Of a stretch of 64,000 bases of DNA, positions 9,333-17,916 are shown piece by piece; the stretch's first letter is position 1; every line of letters starts with the position of its first letter. Source of the DNA: Bartonella sp. M0177 (GTDB lineage: Bacteria; Pseudomonadota; Alphaproteobacteria; Rhizobiales; Rhizobiaceae); the NCBI RefSeq assembly GCF_016102285.1, contig NZ_JACFOY010000001.1, positions 558,001 through 622,000 on the forward strand, given 5' to 3'. A model generated the notes under the pieces. That model ran no database searches. It was not told where the DNA came from and saw nothing but the letters and a program-made list of their open reading frames with translations. A program made the position numbers and the translations under genes.

Positions 9333-9350
9333 CCTTGCGTGAAACTTGCC
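9333..9350 (-). promoter_or_regulatory. GCAAG-N6-GCAAG direct repeat upstream of motA
   Basis: Read on the minus strand, two GCAAG boxes lie exactly 11 bp apart, one helical turn. This is the usual layout for OmpR-family response regulators. A TATAGAT -10-like element follows about 12 bp later in the motA direction. The same direct repeat is found at 13939 before flgB and, with one mismatch, at 9385. FtcR (35182) is the obvious candidate ligand, by inference. Confidence 0.4.
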
Positions 9351-9384
9351 AGATCAAAATCTATAATTCAGTCATGACATTATC

Positions 9385-9400
9385 GCAAGTTTCTTGCCAG
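9385..9400 (+). promoter_or_regulatory. GCAAG-N6-GCCAG direct repeat in the motA/DUF1217 divergent region
   Basis: This has the same 11-bp period as the motA and flgB elements, with one mismatch in the second half-site. A further single half-site (GCAAGTTTC) is at 9529. The 288-bp region holds the divergent promoters of motA and the DUF1217-flgF-fliI transcript and contains no gene. Confidence 0.35.
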
Positions 9401-9574
9401 AACGCTAAAAAACAGACATTCTTGATATTATATTATATTTATAATGACTGTTATGCTATTATCCATAATAAATATGATGACGATAACAAAACAGTCATGA
9501 GCTGTTGTAACGGTGAATTCAGTTTCGGGCAAGTTTCATCCGCTACATAACAATTACTGAGGAAAGGTAATCCT

Positions 9575-10375
9575 ATGATTGGCACTTATGTCAGCTATAG
9601 AAGTACAATTGATAATATGTCAAAGACGCTTGACAGGGTTATGAATGAACCTAATGTCAAGCGTGAGACAGACTATTACACTCAGAACATAAAAAGTGTA
9701 AAAACAGTTGACGATTTTCTTGGTGATACGCGCCTTTTCAATTATGCGATGAAGGCTTATGGCCTTGAGGATATGATCTATGCCAAAGGCATGATGCGCA
9801 AGGTTTTAACCGACGCGGATTATGCCACAGGTCTTACGGATAAACGTTATCAACAATTTGCCGCTGCTTTCAACTTCAACACATATGGGGATAAGGCCAC
9901 TTCTCAGGACAGTGCAACAAAAGCTGCAGTCAATAAATACATGCAGCAAACGTTGGAAGTGGAAGTAGGTGACCAGAACGAAGGCACACGTCTTGCACTT
10001 TATTTTACGCGTACTATTGGCGGAATGGCTAAAAATGGCAGCTTGTCAAAAGATGAGTGGGCTTACCAGATTATTGCGGATAAAGCACTTGCAGAGGTTG
10101 TCTATACGGCTCTTGGTATTCCCGACAGCGTGCGCGGTTCCGATGTCGACGCGCAAAAACGTCTGCTCGAACAGAAAATGAGCTTTGACGATCTGGCTGA
10201 CGGGACAAAACTGGAAAAATTCATTGCCCGGTTTTCGGCAATGTATGACGCCAAAAACCAACCGCAGGTAAGTCCTGCATTAACTCTTCTGCAAAGCACA
10301 AATACGGGGAGCACATTCGGTTTCTCGAATGCCTCGATGATTGCAATGCAGTCGCTTAAACCCGGCGGCAATTGA
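9575..10375 (+). CDS. DUF1217 family flagellar protein
   Basis: This 266-aa soluble protein belongs to the DUF1217 family, which sits between motA and flgF in rhizobial flagellar clusters. Typical features are the VKTVDDFLGDTRLFNYAMKA segment near residue 45, the RLALYFTRTIGGMAKNG block around residue 145, and a C-terminus similar in tone to other secreted axial proteins. There is no signal peptide. Export by the flagellar apparatus is possible, but the function is not established. An AGGAAAGG ribosome-binding site precedes the ATG. Confidence 0.88.
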   Translation: MIGTYVSYRSTIDNMSKTLDRVMNEPNVKRETDYYTQNIKSVKTVDDFLGDTRLFNYAMKAYGLEDMIYAKGMMRKVLTDADYATGLTDKRYQQFAAAFNFNTYGDKATSQDSATKAAVNKYMQQTLEVEVGDQNEGTRLALYFTRTIGGMAKNGSLSKDEWAYQIIADKALAEVVYTALGIPDSVRGSDVDAQKRLLEQKMSFDDLADGTKLEKFIARFSAMYDAKNQPQVSPALTLLQSTNTGSTFGFSNASMIAMQSLKPGGN

Positions 10376-10462
10376 TCATAGCGCTTTTTGCGTTGATCTT
10401 TTGTCCGCCTCATTGGAAGCCAGACGTCGTGACACTGTCTGGGCAAGAAAGGACAAAGATTG

Positions 10463-11200
10463 ATGCAAAATCCGATCTATGTCGGTGTTTCGGGGCAAAT
10501 CAGTTTAGAAAGGCGCATGGAAACCATTGCGCGTAATATGGCCAATGTAAACACAACAGGTTTCCGGTCGGAAGAGATGAAGTTTGAATCTCTTGTTTCC
10601 CCTGTTGCCCGCGACAATAACCAGAACGTTAATTTCAGTAGCGCCGGAAAAACTTATATCTCGACCAATCGTGGGCCGGTTACGCAAACCGGCAATCCTC
10701 TTGATGTCGCCGTTAATGGCGATTCCTATTTTTCACTACAAACGCCGAATGGTCAGGTCTATACCCGTGACGGGCGTATGGTTATGACTCAGGAAGGTGG
10801 ACTTGTGTCAGTGCAGGGATATCCATTTCTGGATAATGGTGGTGCACCCATACAGATTGATCCGGCAAACGGCTCTCCACGCATTGCCGCCGACGGTGCA
10901 ATTTATCAGAATAATTTGCAGGTAGCAGCTATCGGCCTTTATCAATTCCAGCCCGACAGCAAATTGCATTATGGCCCCAATGCTTCCGTAATTCCTGACA
11001 AAGCGCCTATTCCGGTTCAAGGTGATGCGGCAAATGGCGTTGTACAGGGGTTTCTTGAAAACTCCAATGTCAATGGTGTTGTCGAGATGACCCGCCTTAT
11101 CGAAGTTTCAAGAGCTTTCGAACGTGTTGAAGCGATGATGCGTCAGCAGGAAGAAAGAAGTTCGCAGGCAATTCAGACTTTGGGTGGTAAAAACCAATAA
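10463..11200 (+). CDS. flgF: Proximal rod protein FlgF
   Basis: FlgF is one of the rod proteins polymerised above the MS ring. It has the N-terminal rod/hook signature (RRMETIARNMANVNTTGFRS), a central domain, and the C-terminal helix (NSNVNGVVEMTRLIEVSRAF). An ATG at 10463 follows AAGAAAGGAC and is preferred over a TTG at 10460. At 245 aa it is normal for the family. It lies between the DUF1217 gene and fliI, matching the rhizobial order. Confidence 0.95.
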   Translation: MQNPIYVGVSGQISLERRMETIARNMANVNTTGFRSEEMKFESLVSPVARDNNQNVNFSSAGKTYISTNRGPVTQTGNPLDVAVNGDSYFSLQTPNGQVYTRDGRMVMTQEGGLVSVQGYPFLDNGGAPIQIDPANGSPRIAADGAIYQNNLQVAAIGLYQFQPDSKLHYGPNASVIPDKAPIPVQGDAANGVVQGFLENSNVNGVVEMTRLIEVSRAFERVEAMMRQQEERSSQAIQTLGGKNQ

Positions 11201-11259
11201 CAGATAATCGGGACTGAAATTTTAGCCGCTCAAGATTATCATTTTTTTGGAAAAATTTT

Positions 11260-12639
11260 ATGGAACAGAGCCCGGAAGAAAATAGCGATTTTGGCATTTC
11301 CCGTACGAATGCCTTGTCTTTGCTCGTTGCTTTTGCCGAACATGAGAAACGTCAACAGTCGCCTTTGGTCAGCAAAGGTGGCGTGGTGAGTGATGTTTCG
11401 CGCGTTGCTGTCGAAGCACGCGGGCTTTCCGATGATGTTGCGCTTGGTGACAGTGTCCTGATCGATTGCGGACATAACATGGCGCGCGGCGAAATCATTC
11501 GTGTGAATGAAGATCATGTGCTGATCAAGCCTTATGATGAAACTCTTGTTCCGGCACTTAATGCATCTGTATTTGCAAACGGGCCTTTGCTCGTTTCTCC
11601 CGACAAATCATGGAAAGGTCGGGTGGTCAATGCATTGGGAGAGGCCATTGACGATTTGGGGCCTATTACCACAGGGGCAAGAAAGATGCCGGTTGAAACG
11701 CAGGCTGTACCAGCCCTTAAAAGGGCACGGGTGGGTAAAGGATTGCGCACAGGCGTTAAAGTTATTGATATATTTACGCCGCTCTGTTTCGGCCAGCGTA
11801 TCGGTATTTTTGCCGGTTCCGGTGTTGGTAAATCAACATTATTGGCAATGATGACCTCAACCGATGATTTCGACACAGTGGTCTTGGCATTAACCGGAGA
11901 ACGTGGTCGTGAAGTTCGCGATATGCTTGACGATACGATGAAGGGAAAGCTTTCCAAAGTTGTCACAGTCGTTGCAACAGGAGACGAGAGTCCGATGATG
12001 CGCCGGTTAGCGCCAGCAATGGCAACGACAATTGCCGAATATTTTTGTTCGTTAGGTGACAACGTCTTATTGATGGTTGATTCCATTACGCGTTATGCGC
12101 TCGCCGCCCGCGAGGTGGCAATTGCCGCTGGTGAACCGCCGGTTTCCCGCGGTTTCCCGCCGAGTGTGTTCAGTGATTTGCCGCGTTTGTTGGAACGCGC
12201 CGGTCCTGGGCCGGAAGGAAAAGGGTCAATTACCGGTGTCTATGCGGTTCTGGTCGATGGTGACGACCATAATGATCCGATCGCCGATGCTATTCGTGGT
12301 ATTCTTGACGGACATATTGTGCTTGACAGAGCAATAGCGGCACAAGGTCGCTATCCGGCCATTGATATTCCGGCTTCAATTTCCCGTTTGGCACCGCATA
12401 GCTGGAGTCCCGAACAAAAAAAGCTTGTCAGAAGTTTGAAAGAGATGATTTCACGCTATGAAGAAACGCGCGATTTACGTGCCATGGGTGCCTACCGTCC
12501 CGGATCCGATCCGGTTCTTGATCAGGCGGTGGTTCTGGTGCCGAGGATTTACGATGCTATGAACCAGTCACCGGATACGCCGGTTCCACGCGATCCTTAT
12601 GATGATCTTGCCAAAGCCCTGAAAAATCAGGCGGCCTAA
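11260..12639 (+). CDS. fliI: Flagellar export ATPase FliI
   Basis: FliI is the hexameric ATPase that delivers substrates to the export gate. The 459-aa product has the Walker A motif GSGVGKST at residues 186-193, the LALTGERGREVRDM segment, a Walker B strand (NVLLMVDSITRYALAAREV), and the GSITGVYAVLVDGDD block typical of F1-beta-like type III ATPases. A possible partner, the FliH-like protein, is encoded far downstream at 29018. The gene begins about 60 bp after flgF. Confidence 0.97.
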   Translation: MEQSPEENSDFGISRTNALSLLVAFAEHEKRQQSPLVSKGGVVSDVSRVAVEARGLSDDVALGDSVLIDCGHNMARGEIIRVNEDHVLIKPYDETLVPALNASVFANGPLLVSPDKSWKGRVVNALGEAIDDLGPITTGARKMPVETQAVPALKRARVGKGLRTGVKVIDIFTPLCFGQRIGIFAGSGVGKSTLLAMMTSTDDFDTVVLALTGERGREVRDMLDDTMKGKLSKVVTVVATGDESPMMRRLAPAMATTIAEYFCSLGDNVLLMVDSITRYALAAREVAIAAGEPPVSRGFPPSVFSDLPRLLERAGPGPEGKGSITGVYAVLVDGDDHNDPIADAIRGILDGHIVLDRAIAAQGRYPAIDIPASISRLAPHSWSPEQKKLVRSLKEMISRYEETRDLRAMGAYRPGSDPVLDQAVVLVPRIYDAMNQSPDTPVPRDPYDDLAKALKNQAA

Positions 12640-12663
12640 AAGCGTCGCAGGAGAATTTCAATC

Positions 12664-13578
12664 ATGACTGATATTACAAATTTTGGTTCATCCTTTCCGG
12701 GCTTTGGTAGCGAAACCTATCAAAAGTTCAGTGGCTTCAGGATGAAAAATCTGGCCAACAAAAAACGCAGCGATGCCACGGAACAAGAATTGGCAAAGTT
12801 GTTGTCCGATCTTGAAAATATTGAATCCGATCGGGTGGTCCAGAATAATAGGGAAAAAAATAAAAGCAAATGGTGGTTGGTTTGGCGTAATCCCGACGAG
12901 CTTTCCCCGATCGGCGCAAGCACAAATGGAATTGCTGAAGACAAAAAGCATATTGGTGTTTTCAAAAGAGCGGTTGCGGCAATATCTGCCGGTTTTGCAG
13001 GGCTGCAAGCATTCACATTTGCAAATTCGGCAGCAAGTTCATCTACAGGTATGTTTTTTGGAATTTTCAGTTCTGTTGATTCCATGTTGCGCGCCATGGG
13101 GGTTGCTATGGCAATCGGCTGCGGCAGTTTGCCATTCGTTGTTTATGCGTTCCAGATTGGCGGGCAGGGCGGGGCAGGTGCATCCGACAATAAGCCGGCA
13201 GCGGTAAGCACATTCAAACCTCATGATGGCTGGTACAGGCGCTCACATTTCGAACTTGTCGATCGCGTTGATCCTTATGCCACGCGTGATTATGATTCAA
13301 AGAAAGCGATTATGTCAAACGGGCGGGGGCTTCCAAGAAGCGAGAATCCGGACAAGACTGACGGAAGCTTGAAACCGACAGCTCCAAAGTCGAAGCCCTA
13401 TGTCGTTAAAGACGTTGTCAATGGAATGGCAATGATAGAATATGACCAAGGTTATTGGTTCGCCAGACCGGGCAGCAAACTTCCTGACGGAAGTTATTAT
13501 GTCCGTGTTATGAAAGATAGCGAAACCGGTAAAGTTGCTCTCAAGACTTCGAAAGGAATAATTCCGGTCAATCAATAA
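12664..13578 (+). CDS. 304-aa membrane protein downstream of fliI, function unknown
   Basis: An AGGAGAA site precedes the ATG, 25 bp after the fliI stop. The N-terminal 90 residues are charged and helical, with a Trp-rich spot (KWWLVWRNP). Two hydrophobic stretches follow around residues 107-125 and 145-170. The C-terminal 140 residues are soluble and probably periplasmic. Rhizobial flagellar clusters have an unassigned gene at this point between fliI and flgB, so it is probably a lineage-specific flagellar component. I do not recognise a domain. Confidence 0.8.
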   Translation: MTDITNFGSSFPGFGSETYQKFSGFRMKNLANKKRSDATEQELAKLLSDLENIESDRVVQNNREKNKSKWWLVWRNPDELSPIGASTNGIAEDKKHIGVFKRAVAAISAGFAGLQAFTFANSAASSSTGMFFGIFSSVDSMLRAMGVAMAIGCGSLPFVVYAFQIGGQGGAGASDNKPAAVSTFKPHDGWYRRSHFELVDRVDPYATRDYDSKKAIMSNGRGLPRSENPDKTDGSLKPTAPKSKPYVVKDVVNGMAMIEYDQGYWFARPGSKLPDGSYYVRVMKDSETGKVALKTSKGIIPVNQ

Positions 13579-13762
13579 GTTGAATATGGAGCCTCGAGAA
13601 GCACAAATTATCACAAAAGACGATTATCCAGAGATCGGCGGGTAGGATATTCGAACGTGAGACATTCGAAGCAAGGAGCTTTTCGGGAAGATGGCACTGT
13701 TTCTCCCGTTTTGTTTTATTTTCGGGTTTCCTTTAGGAATGTAAAATGCTCTTGAGGGCGCA

Positions 13763-13797
13763 ATCCGATATATGAAGTGAGCGATCCGATATATGAA
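13763..13797. repeat. Two-copy tandem repeat with 21-bp period
   Basis: The 14-bp unit ATCCGATATATGAA occurs at 13763-13776 and again at 13784-13797. The 21-bp spacing is two helical turns, so a regulator could bind both copies on one face, about 200 bp upstream of flgB. Chance or slippage is also possible. Confidence 0.5.
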
Positions 13798-13938
13798 ATG
13801 TGTTGAATGAAGTTTTTGGGCGAAGATTGACAAAATTCATTGCTTTAGCGCCAACGGATTCTTAAAAACAGGTTTTGTTTTTCTGATAACTCACTGAAAT
13901 ATTTGACATATTTATATTTTTTAAAAAACATTTCAAAC

Positions 13939-13954
13939 GCAAGTCTCGCGCAAG
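13939..13954 (+). promoter_or_regulatory. GCAAG-N6-GCAAG direct repeat upstream of flgB
   Basis: Two perfect GCAAG boxes lie 11 bp apart, ending 43 bp before the flgB ATG. A TATTGTTTATTCTG stretch downstream could supply the -10 element, so the repeat would sit at or next to the -35 position, as for OmpR/PhoB-type activators. The arrangement matches the one upstream of motA. Confidence 0.42.
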
Positions 13955-13997
13955 TTTAAGGGCCTATTGTTTATTCTGTTCAATAGAGTATACGACA

Positions 13998-14384
13998 ATG
14001 GGTCCGGTAAATCTTTTCGATATAGCAAATAAACAAGCAGACTGGTTGGCAACGCGCCAAAAGACTGTCGCGAGTAACGTTGCTAACGTTAACACTCCCG
14101 GATACAAAGCGCGTGACGTAAAAGACTTCGCTGCAATTCTCAACAATGATACCATGGCAATGGCTGTAACAAACAGTAAGCACATGGATGTCACGGATAA
14201 TGGCATGGAATCCCATGCAATGCGGCCTGAAGATACGATTGAAACCACCCATTCCGGAAATAATGTCAATCTGGAAGAAGAAATGCGTAAAGGTGGTGAA
14301 ATCGGCCAGGAAATGTCACTCAATACCGTTATCGTAAAAGCCTTTCATCGCATGATGATGGCTACTGTTAAAGGAGGATCGTGA
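13998..14384 (+). CDS. flgB: Proximal rod protein FlgB
   Basis: The 128-aa product has the rod signature NVANVNTPGYKARDVKDF near residue 35 and ends in the usual amphipathic helix. It is the first gene of the flgB-flgC-fliE-flgG-flgA-flgI-motE-flgH operon. FlgB is the rod subunit thought to lie near the MS ring with FliE. Its stop lies 2 nt before the flgC ATG. A possible alternative reading of the first residues does not change the call. Confidence 0.95.
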   Translation: MGPVNLFDIANKQADWLATRQKTVASNVANVNTPGYKARDVKDFAAILNNDTMAMAVTNSKHMDVTDNGMESHAMRPEDTIETTHSGNNVNLEEEMRKGGEIGQEMSLNTVIVKAFHRMMMATVKGGS

Positions 14385-14386
14385 TC

Positions 14387-14803
14387 ATGTCTGATCCACT
14401 CGTTGCAGCCGGCCGGGTCGCAACAACAGGGCTTGCAGCCCAATCAACCCGCCTTCGTATTATTGCTGAAAATATGGCCAATGCGAATTCGACAGGAGAT
14501 ACTGCCGCAGCAAATCCCTATCAACGCAAGACAGTCAGTTTCGAGGCCGCTCTTAATCCTTATGCCGATGCTCAAGGCGTAGAAATTGCCCGTATTTCCA
14601 CGGATAAATCACCATACATTGTCAAATATGAACCGGGTCATCCGGCCGCCGATGCCAATGGTTATGTGAAATATCCGAATGTGAATGCAATCGTTGAAAT
14701 GGCAGATATGCGTGAAGCAAACCGGTCTTATGAAGCAAATCTACAAGTTATTCGTCAGGCCCGGGATCTCGTATCCCAGACAATTGACCTGCTGAGAGGT
14801 TAA
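14387..14803 (+). CDS. flgC: Proximal rod protein FlgC
   Basis: The ATG at 14387 lies 8 nt after a perfect AAGGAGGA ribosome-binding site and is preferred over a GTG at 14381. The 138-aa product has the signature RLRIIAENMANANSTGDTAA and the C-terminal helix NRSYEANLQVIRQARDLVSQ. It polymerises with FlgB, FlgF and FlgG to form the periplasmic rod. Confidence 0.95.
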   Translation: MSDPLVAAGRVATTGLAAQSTRLRIIAENMANANSTGDTAAANPYQRKTVSFEAALNPYADAQGVEIARISTDKSPYIVKYEPGHPAADANGYVKYPNVNAIVEMADMREANRSYEANLQVIRQARDLVSQTIDLLRG

Positions 14804-14807
14804 TAAG

Positions 14808-14996
14808 TTGAATACCATATCGATAAATAAAGATGAAAATCTTTCGAAGCTTGAAGAACAATTGAGTAATAATGAGATCAATATCAAAGGCCAGACTATA
14901 AAGATTAGCGATGAAAGTAACTATAAAGCCAATCTCGAAGTTATCTGCCGCTCTGCACATTTGCTTGCAAGTGCACTGAAAATGACGGGGATTTGA
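14808..14996 (+). CDS. 62-aa protein resembling the FlgC C-terminal helix
   Basis: This reading frame exactly fills the space between flgC and fliE. It starts with TTG 8 nt after a GAGAGG ribosome-binding site and ends in a TGATG overlap with fliE. Its last 25 residues (NYKANLEVICRSAHLLASAL) resemble the tail of FlgC (SYEANLQVIRQARDLVSQTI). The first half is Asn/Lys/Glu-rich. It may be a partial duplication of flgC or flgB that kept only the polymerisation helix, or a small rod-associated protein. I know of no described counterpart. The unusual start is the main doubt. Confidence 0.6.
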   Translation: MNTISINKDENLSKLEEQLSNNEINIKGQTIKISDESNYKANLEVICRSAHLLASALKMTGI

Positions 14997-15349
14997 TGAT
15001 GATACAGTCGTTAACATCAGCAACAACACGTGCCGCTCTTGAAAGGTTGGGGCAATCATACGGCTCTAATGCCAGCCAGACAACTTCATTAGACACGCAA
15101 GCTACAGGTCAGGCTCAGGGTGTAAAAAGTCCTAGTTTCGATCAGGTACTCGCTGAAGTTAGCGGCGCCGTCGGAAACAATCTTGAAAAGGCCGAAAGCC
15201 TTTCAATGCAAAAAATGGAAGGTGGCGACGTGTCGGTTCGTGAAGTTGTCAATTCGGTAATGGATGCCGAACGTTCATTGAACACAGCGATTGCCATCAG
15301 AGACAAGATCGTTCAGGCCTATCTCGAAGTTAGTCGTATGCAAATTTAA
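14996..15349 (+). CDS. fliE: MS ring-rod junction protein FliE
   Basis: The product is about 117 aa, with ATG codons at 14996 and 14999, and overlaps the stop of the preceding small gene. The C-terminal half carries the FliE pattern (VSVREVVNSVMDAERSLNTA, then a final helix ending in YLEVSRMQI). FliE is the first protein exported and joins the FliF ring to the rod. Its position between flgC and flgG is the usual one. Confidence 0.93.
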   Translation: MMIQSLTSATTRAALERLGQSYGSNASQTTSLDTQATGQAQGVKSPSFDQVLAEVSGAVGNNLEKAESLSMQKMEGGDVSVREVVNSVMDAERSLNTAIAIRDKIVQAYLEVSRMQI

Positions 15350-15403
15350 CCGGTTGGTTCGGGTAACACTTGAGCAAATGAAAGAAATAAAGGGAAAAGT
15401 CCA

Positions 15404-16207
15404 ATGGTTATGAGATCTTTATCAATTGCGGCCACCGGTATGAACGCCCAGCAGACCAATCTTGATGTGATTGCAAACAACATCGCAAATATCAACACCA
15501 CTGGTTATAAACGCTCCCGCGCCGAATTCAGCGATCTTATGTATACGACCGATCGCGCTGTTGGCGTCCCGAATATGATGAATGAAGCAACTATTCCGGA
15601 AGGTGCCATTGTCGGTCTTGGTGTTCGTACTGCTGCCGTTCGCAAAAACAATATGCAGGGTTCGTTCGTCCAGACAACCAACTCGCTTGATTTGGCAATC
15701 CGTGGACGAGGTTATTTTGAAATTCAGGATCCGAATGGCAACACGTTTTATACCCGTTCGGGTGCATTCAATCTAAATGAAAACGGACAGGTTGTTACCC
15801 TTGATGGCAATCTCGTCCAGCCGGTCATTACCGTTCCGAACGAACTTGGCAAAAACGGCATTATTACAGTGAGTGCAGATGGTCGCGTAACCTATCAGCC
15901 TGATGCCGATGCTGCTCCGGTTGAAGCCGGTCGTCTCAACATGATCAATTTTACCAATGAAGCAGGCCTCGAGCCGGTTGGTGACAATCTTTTTCGTGAG
16001 ACACAAGCTTCGGGTGCACCTATTGCGGGTAACCCGGGTGAAGAAAACTATGGAACGATTATGCAGGGCTATCTTGAAGCTTCGAACGTTGATCCGGTTA
16101 AAGAAATTACCGAATTGATAGCGGCTCAACGTGCTTATGAAATGAATTCGAAAGTTATTCAGGCCGCAGATGAAATGTCGGCAGTTGTTTCGAAGAACTT
16201 AAGGTAA
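15404..16207 (+). CDS. flgG: Distal rod protein FlgG
   Basis: The 267-aa product has the rod/hook signature [20 protein letters not shown] and the classic C-terminus ([20 protein letters not shown], then [15 protein letters not shown]). It forms the distal rod that carries the L and P rings. An AGGGAAAA site precedes the start. A 54-bp gap separates it from fliE and 6 bp from flgA. Confidence 0.97.
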   Translation: MVMRSLSIAATGMNAQQTNLDVIANNIANINTTGYKRSRAEFSDLMYTTDRAVGVPNMMNEATIPEGAIVGLGVRTAAVRKNNMQGSFVQTTNSLDLAIRGRGYFEIQDPNGNTFYTRSGAFNLNENGQVVTLDGNLVQPVITVPNELGKNGIITVSADGRVTYQPDADAAPVEAGRLNMINFTNEAGLEPVGDNLFRETQASGAPIAGNPGEENYGTIMQGYLEASNVDPVKEITELIAAQRAYEMNSKVIQAADEMSAVVSKNLR

Positions 16208-16213
16208 TTTAAA

Positions 16214-16675
16214 ATGAAAAAGCTTTCTCTCCTTATTGCTGGTTTATTGTTGTCGACAGCGTCGATAACGCAAGCCTATGCGGATAGGATAGGCTTTCTC
16301 GTTCCGACCACGACAGTCTATGCCGGACAGCCTGTAAGCAATGTCGGTCTTAGCGAAAGGATGTTTTACATCAAGGTTGATGCAGCTCCTTTATATGTAA
16401 CCGATGTCAAGCAAGCTTTGAACAAGGTTGCTAAACGTACATTGCCGGCCGGCCGGCCGATCTCGTTATCTTCATTGGGAGATCCGGTTCTGATTGAACG
16501 TGGTCAATCTACAAAACTGGTTTTCAATGCCGGTGATTTGGTAATAACCGCTTCGGGCGTTTCGATGGAACCCGGCAGTGCAGGTGATTTTATCAAGGTT
16601 CGCAATGTCGATTCCGGTCGTATTGTAAGCGGTACGGTCTTGTCTGACGGTAGCGTCAGGGTAGGTGGGCAATGA
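16214..16675 (+). CDS. flgA: P-ring assembly chaperone FlgA
   Basis: This 153-aa periplasmic protein has a Sec signal peptide (residues 1-23, ending QAYA) and a SAF-type domain (VYAGQPVSNVGLSERMF; AKRTLPAGRPISLSSL). It is the short form usual in alphaproteobacteria. It helps FlgI assemble into the P ring and lies directly before flgI, overlapping it by 4 nt. Confidence 0.93.
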   Translation: MKKLSLLIAGLLLSTASITQAYADRIGFLVPTTTVYAGQPVSNVGLSERMFYIKVDAAPLYVTDVKQALNKVAKRTLPAGRPISLSSLGDPVLIERGQSTKLVFNAGDLVITASGVSMEPGSAGDFIKVRNVDSGRIVSGTVLSDGSVRVGGQ

Positions 16676-17916
16676 TTGGTCGTTCGTTAAGGATTGGTCG
16701 TTCGTTAGGAATTGTTGCGGCTTTATTGATGGGTGTTATGCCCGCATTTGCCGATGAAGGTGGCCGCAATGTACGCCATTTCAATTCCGAAGCGGCATCC
16801 GATGCTTCATGGCTCGGTTCGGGCGGTGATCCGGCAAAGATGCGCTATTCCGACCTTTCACGCCCCGGTGTTGTTGCAAGATTGAAAGACATTGCTGAAA
16901 TTCAGGGCGTCCGTGAAAACCAGCTTGTCGGCTACGGTTTGGTTATCGGCCTTAACGGCACAGGCGACTCGTTACGTAATTCACCTTTTACAGAACAATC
17001 TTTGCGCGCCATGCTGGATAATCTCGGAATTAGCCCGCCGGCTGGTGCTTCACGTGCCAATAATATCGCCGCGGTTATTGTAACCGCCGATATTCCACCT
17101 TTTGCGACTCCGGGTTCAAGAATTGATGTCAGTGTTTCATCACTGGGTGACGCAAAGTCCTTACAGGGTGGTACGCTGGTTATGACACCGCTTCTTGGTG
17201 CAGATGGCGAAACCTATGCTGTCGCACAAGGTAATATGATCATTTCCGGTTTTGCTGCACAAGGTGCTGCAGAATCTGTAACGCAAGGGGTTCCGACCTC
17301 CGGTCGTATTCCGAATGGCGCTCTGGTCGAGCGTAAAGTCGAAGGCAATTTCAACCGCGATGCCGAGATTGTTCTGGAATTGCATAATCCGGATTTTTCG
17401 ACGGCTATCCGTGTTGCCGATCTTGTCAATGTCTTTGCCAATAAACGCTATCATCAAAGTGTTGCCAAAGAACGTGATGCCAAAACGGTTGTTTTGAAAA
17501 AACCGGCAAGTATTTCGGCAGCCCGTTTCATTGCCGAAATCGAGGGGCTTCCCATTCCGACAGACGAAGTTGCCCGTGTTGTTGTTGACGAACGGACAGG
17601 CACGGTTGTCATTGGTGAAAAGGTCCGTGTCTCGCGTGTTGCTATTTCGCATGGCAGTTTGACTGTTCGCGTTACCGAAACGCCTTATGCGTCACAACCC
17701 GAGCCGTTCAGTGAAACGGGAGACACTGTAGTCCTTCCACAAACAGCCGTCGATGCTAATGAACAAACGTCCAATATAGGTATTCTAGGCGGTACCGATC
17801 TGGATAATTTGGTAAAAGGGTTGAACCAGATCGGTGTCAAGCCCACCGGCATCATCGCCATCCTTCAGGCGATTAAAACGTCCGGCGCACTTCATGCGGA
17901 GCTTGTGGTTCAATGA
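16672..17916 (+). CDS. flgI: Flagellar P-ring protein FlgI
   Basis: The 414-aa product has a signal peptide (about residues 1-27) and the FlgI core starting at ARLKDIAEIQGVRENQLVGY and GLNGTGDS. It is longer than the usual 365-375 aa because about 30 extra residues lie between the signal cleavage site and the core. The first codons contain a duplicated IGRSL-type unit. FlgI forms the bushing in the peptidoglycan layer. Its stop overlaps motE. Confidence 0.96.
   Translation: MIGRSLRIGRSLGIVAALLMGVMPAFADEGGRNVRHFNSEAASDASWLGSGGDPAKMRYSDLSRPGVVARLKDIAEIQGVRENQLVGYGLVIGLNGTGDSLRNSPFTEQSLRAMLDNLGISPPAGASRANNIAAVIVTADIPPFATPGSRIDVSVSSLGDAKSLQGGTLVMTPLLGADGETYAVAQGNMIISGFAAQGAAESVTQGVPTSGRIPNGALVERKVEGNFNRDAEIVLELHNPDFSTAIRVADLVNVFANKRYHQSVAKERDAKTVVLKKPASISAARFIAEIEGLPIPTDEVARVVVDERTGTVVIGEKVRVSRVAISHGSLTVRVTETPYASQPEPFSETGDTVVLPQTAVDANEQTSNIGILGGTDLDNLVKGLNQIGVKPTGIIAILQAIKTSGALHAELVVQ

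Larger units (their letters stand above)
13579..13997. other. Control region before the flgB operon
   Basis: This 419-bp stretch has no credible gene. It holds a two-copy 21-bp tandem repeat (13763-13797), an AT-rich tract at 13900-13935, and the GCAAG direct repeat at 13939-13954. The main promoter of the long flgB-flgH operon must lie here. Confidence 0.6.

Noticed and set aside
13624..13833. 69-codon minus-strand frame with a repeated HFIYRIA motif
   Set aside because: The repeat comes from the 21-bp DNA tandem repeat; no start signal and it lies in a promoter region.
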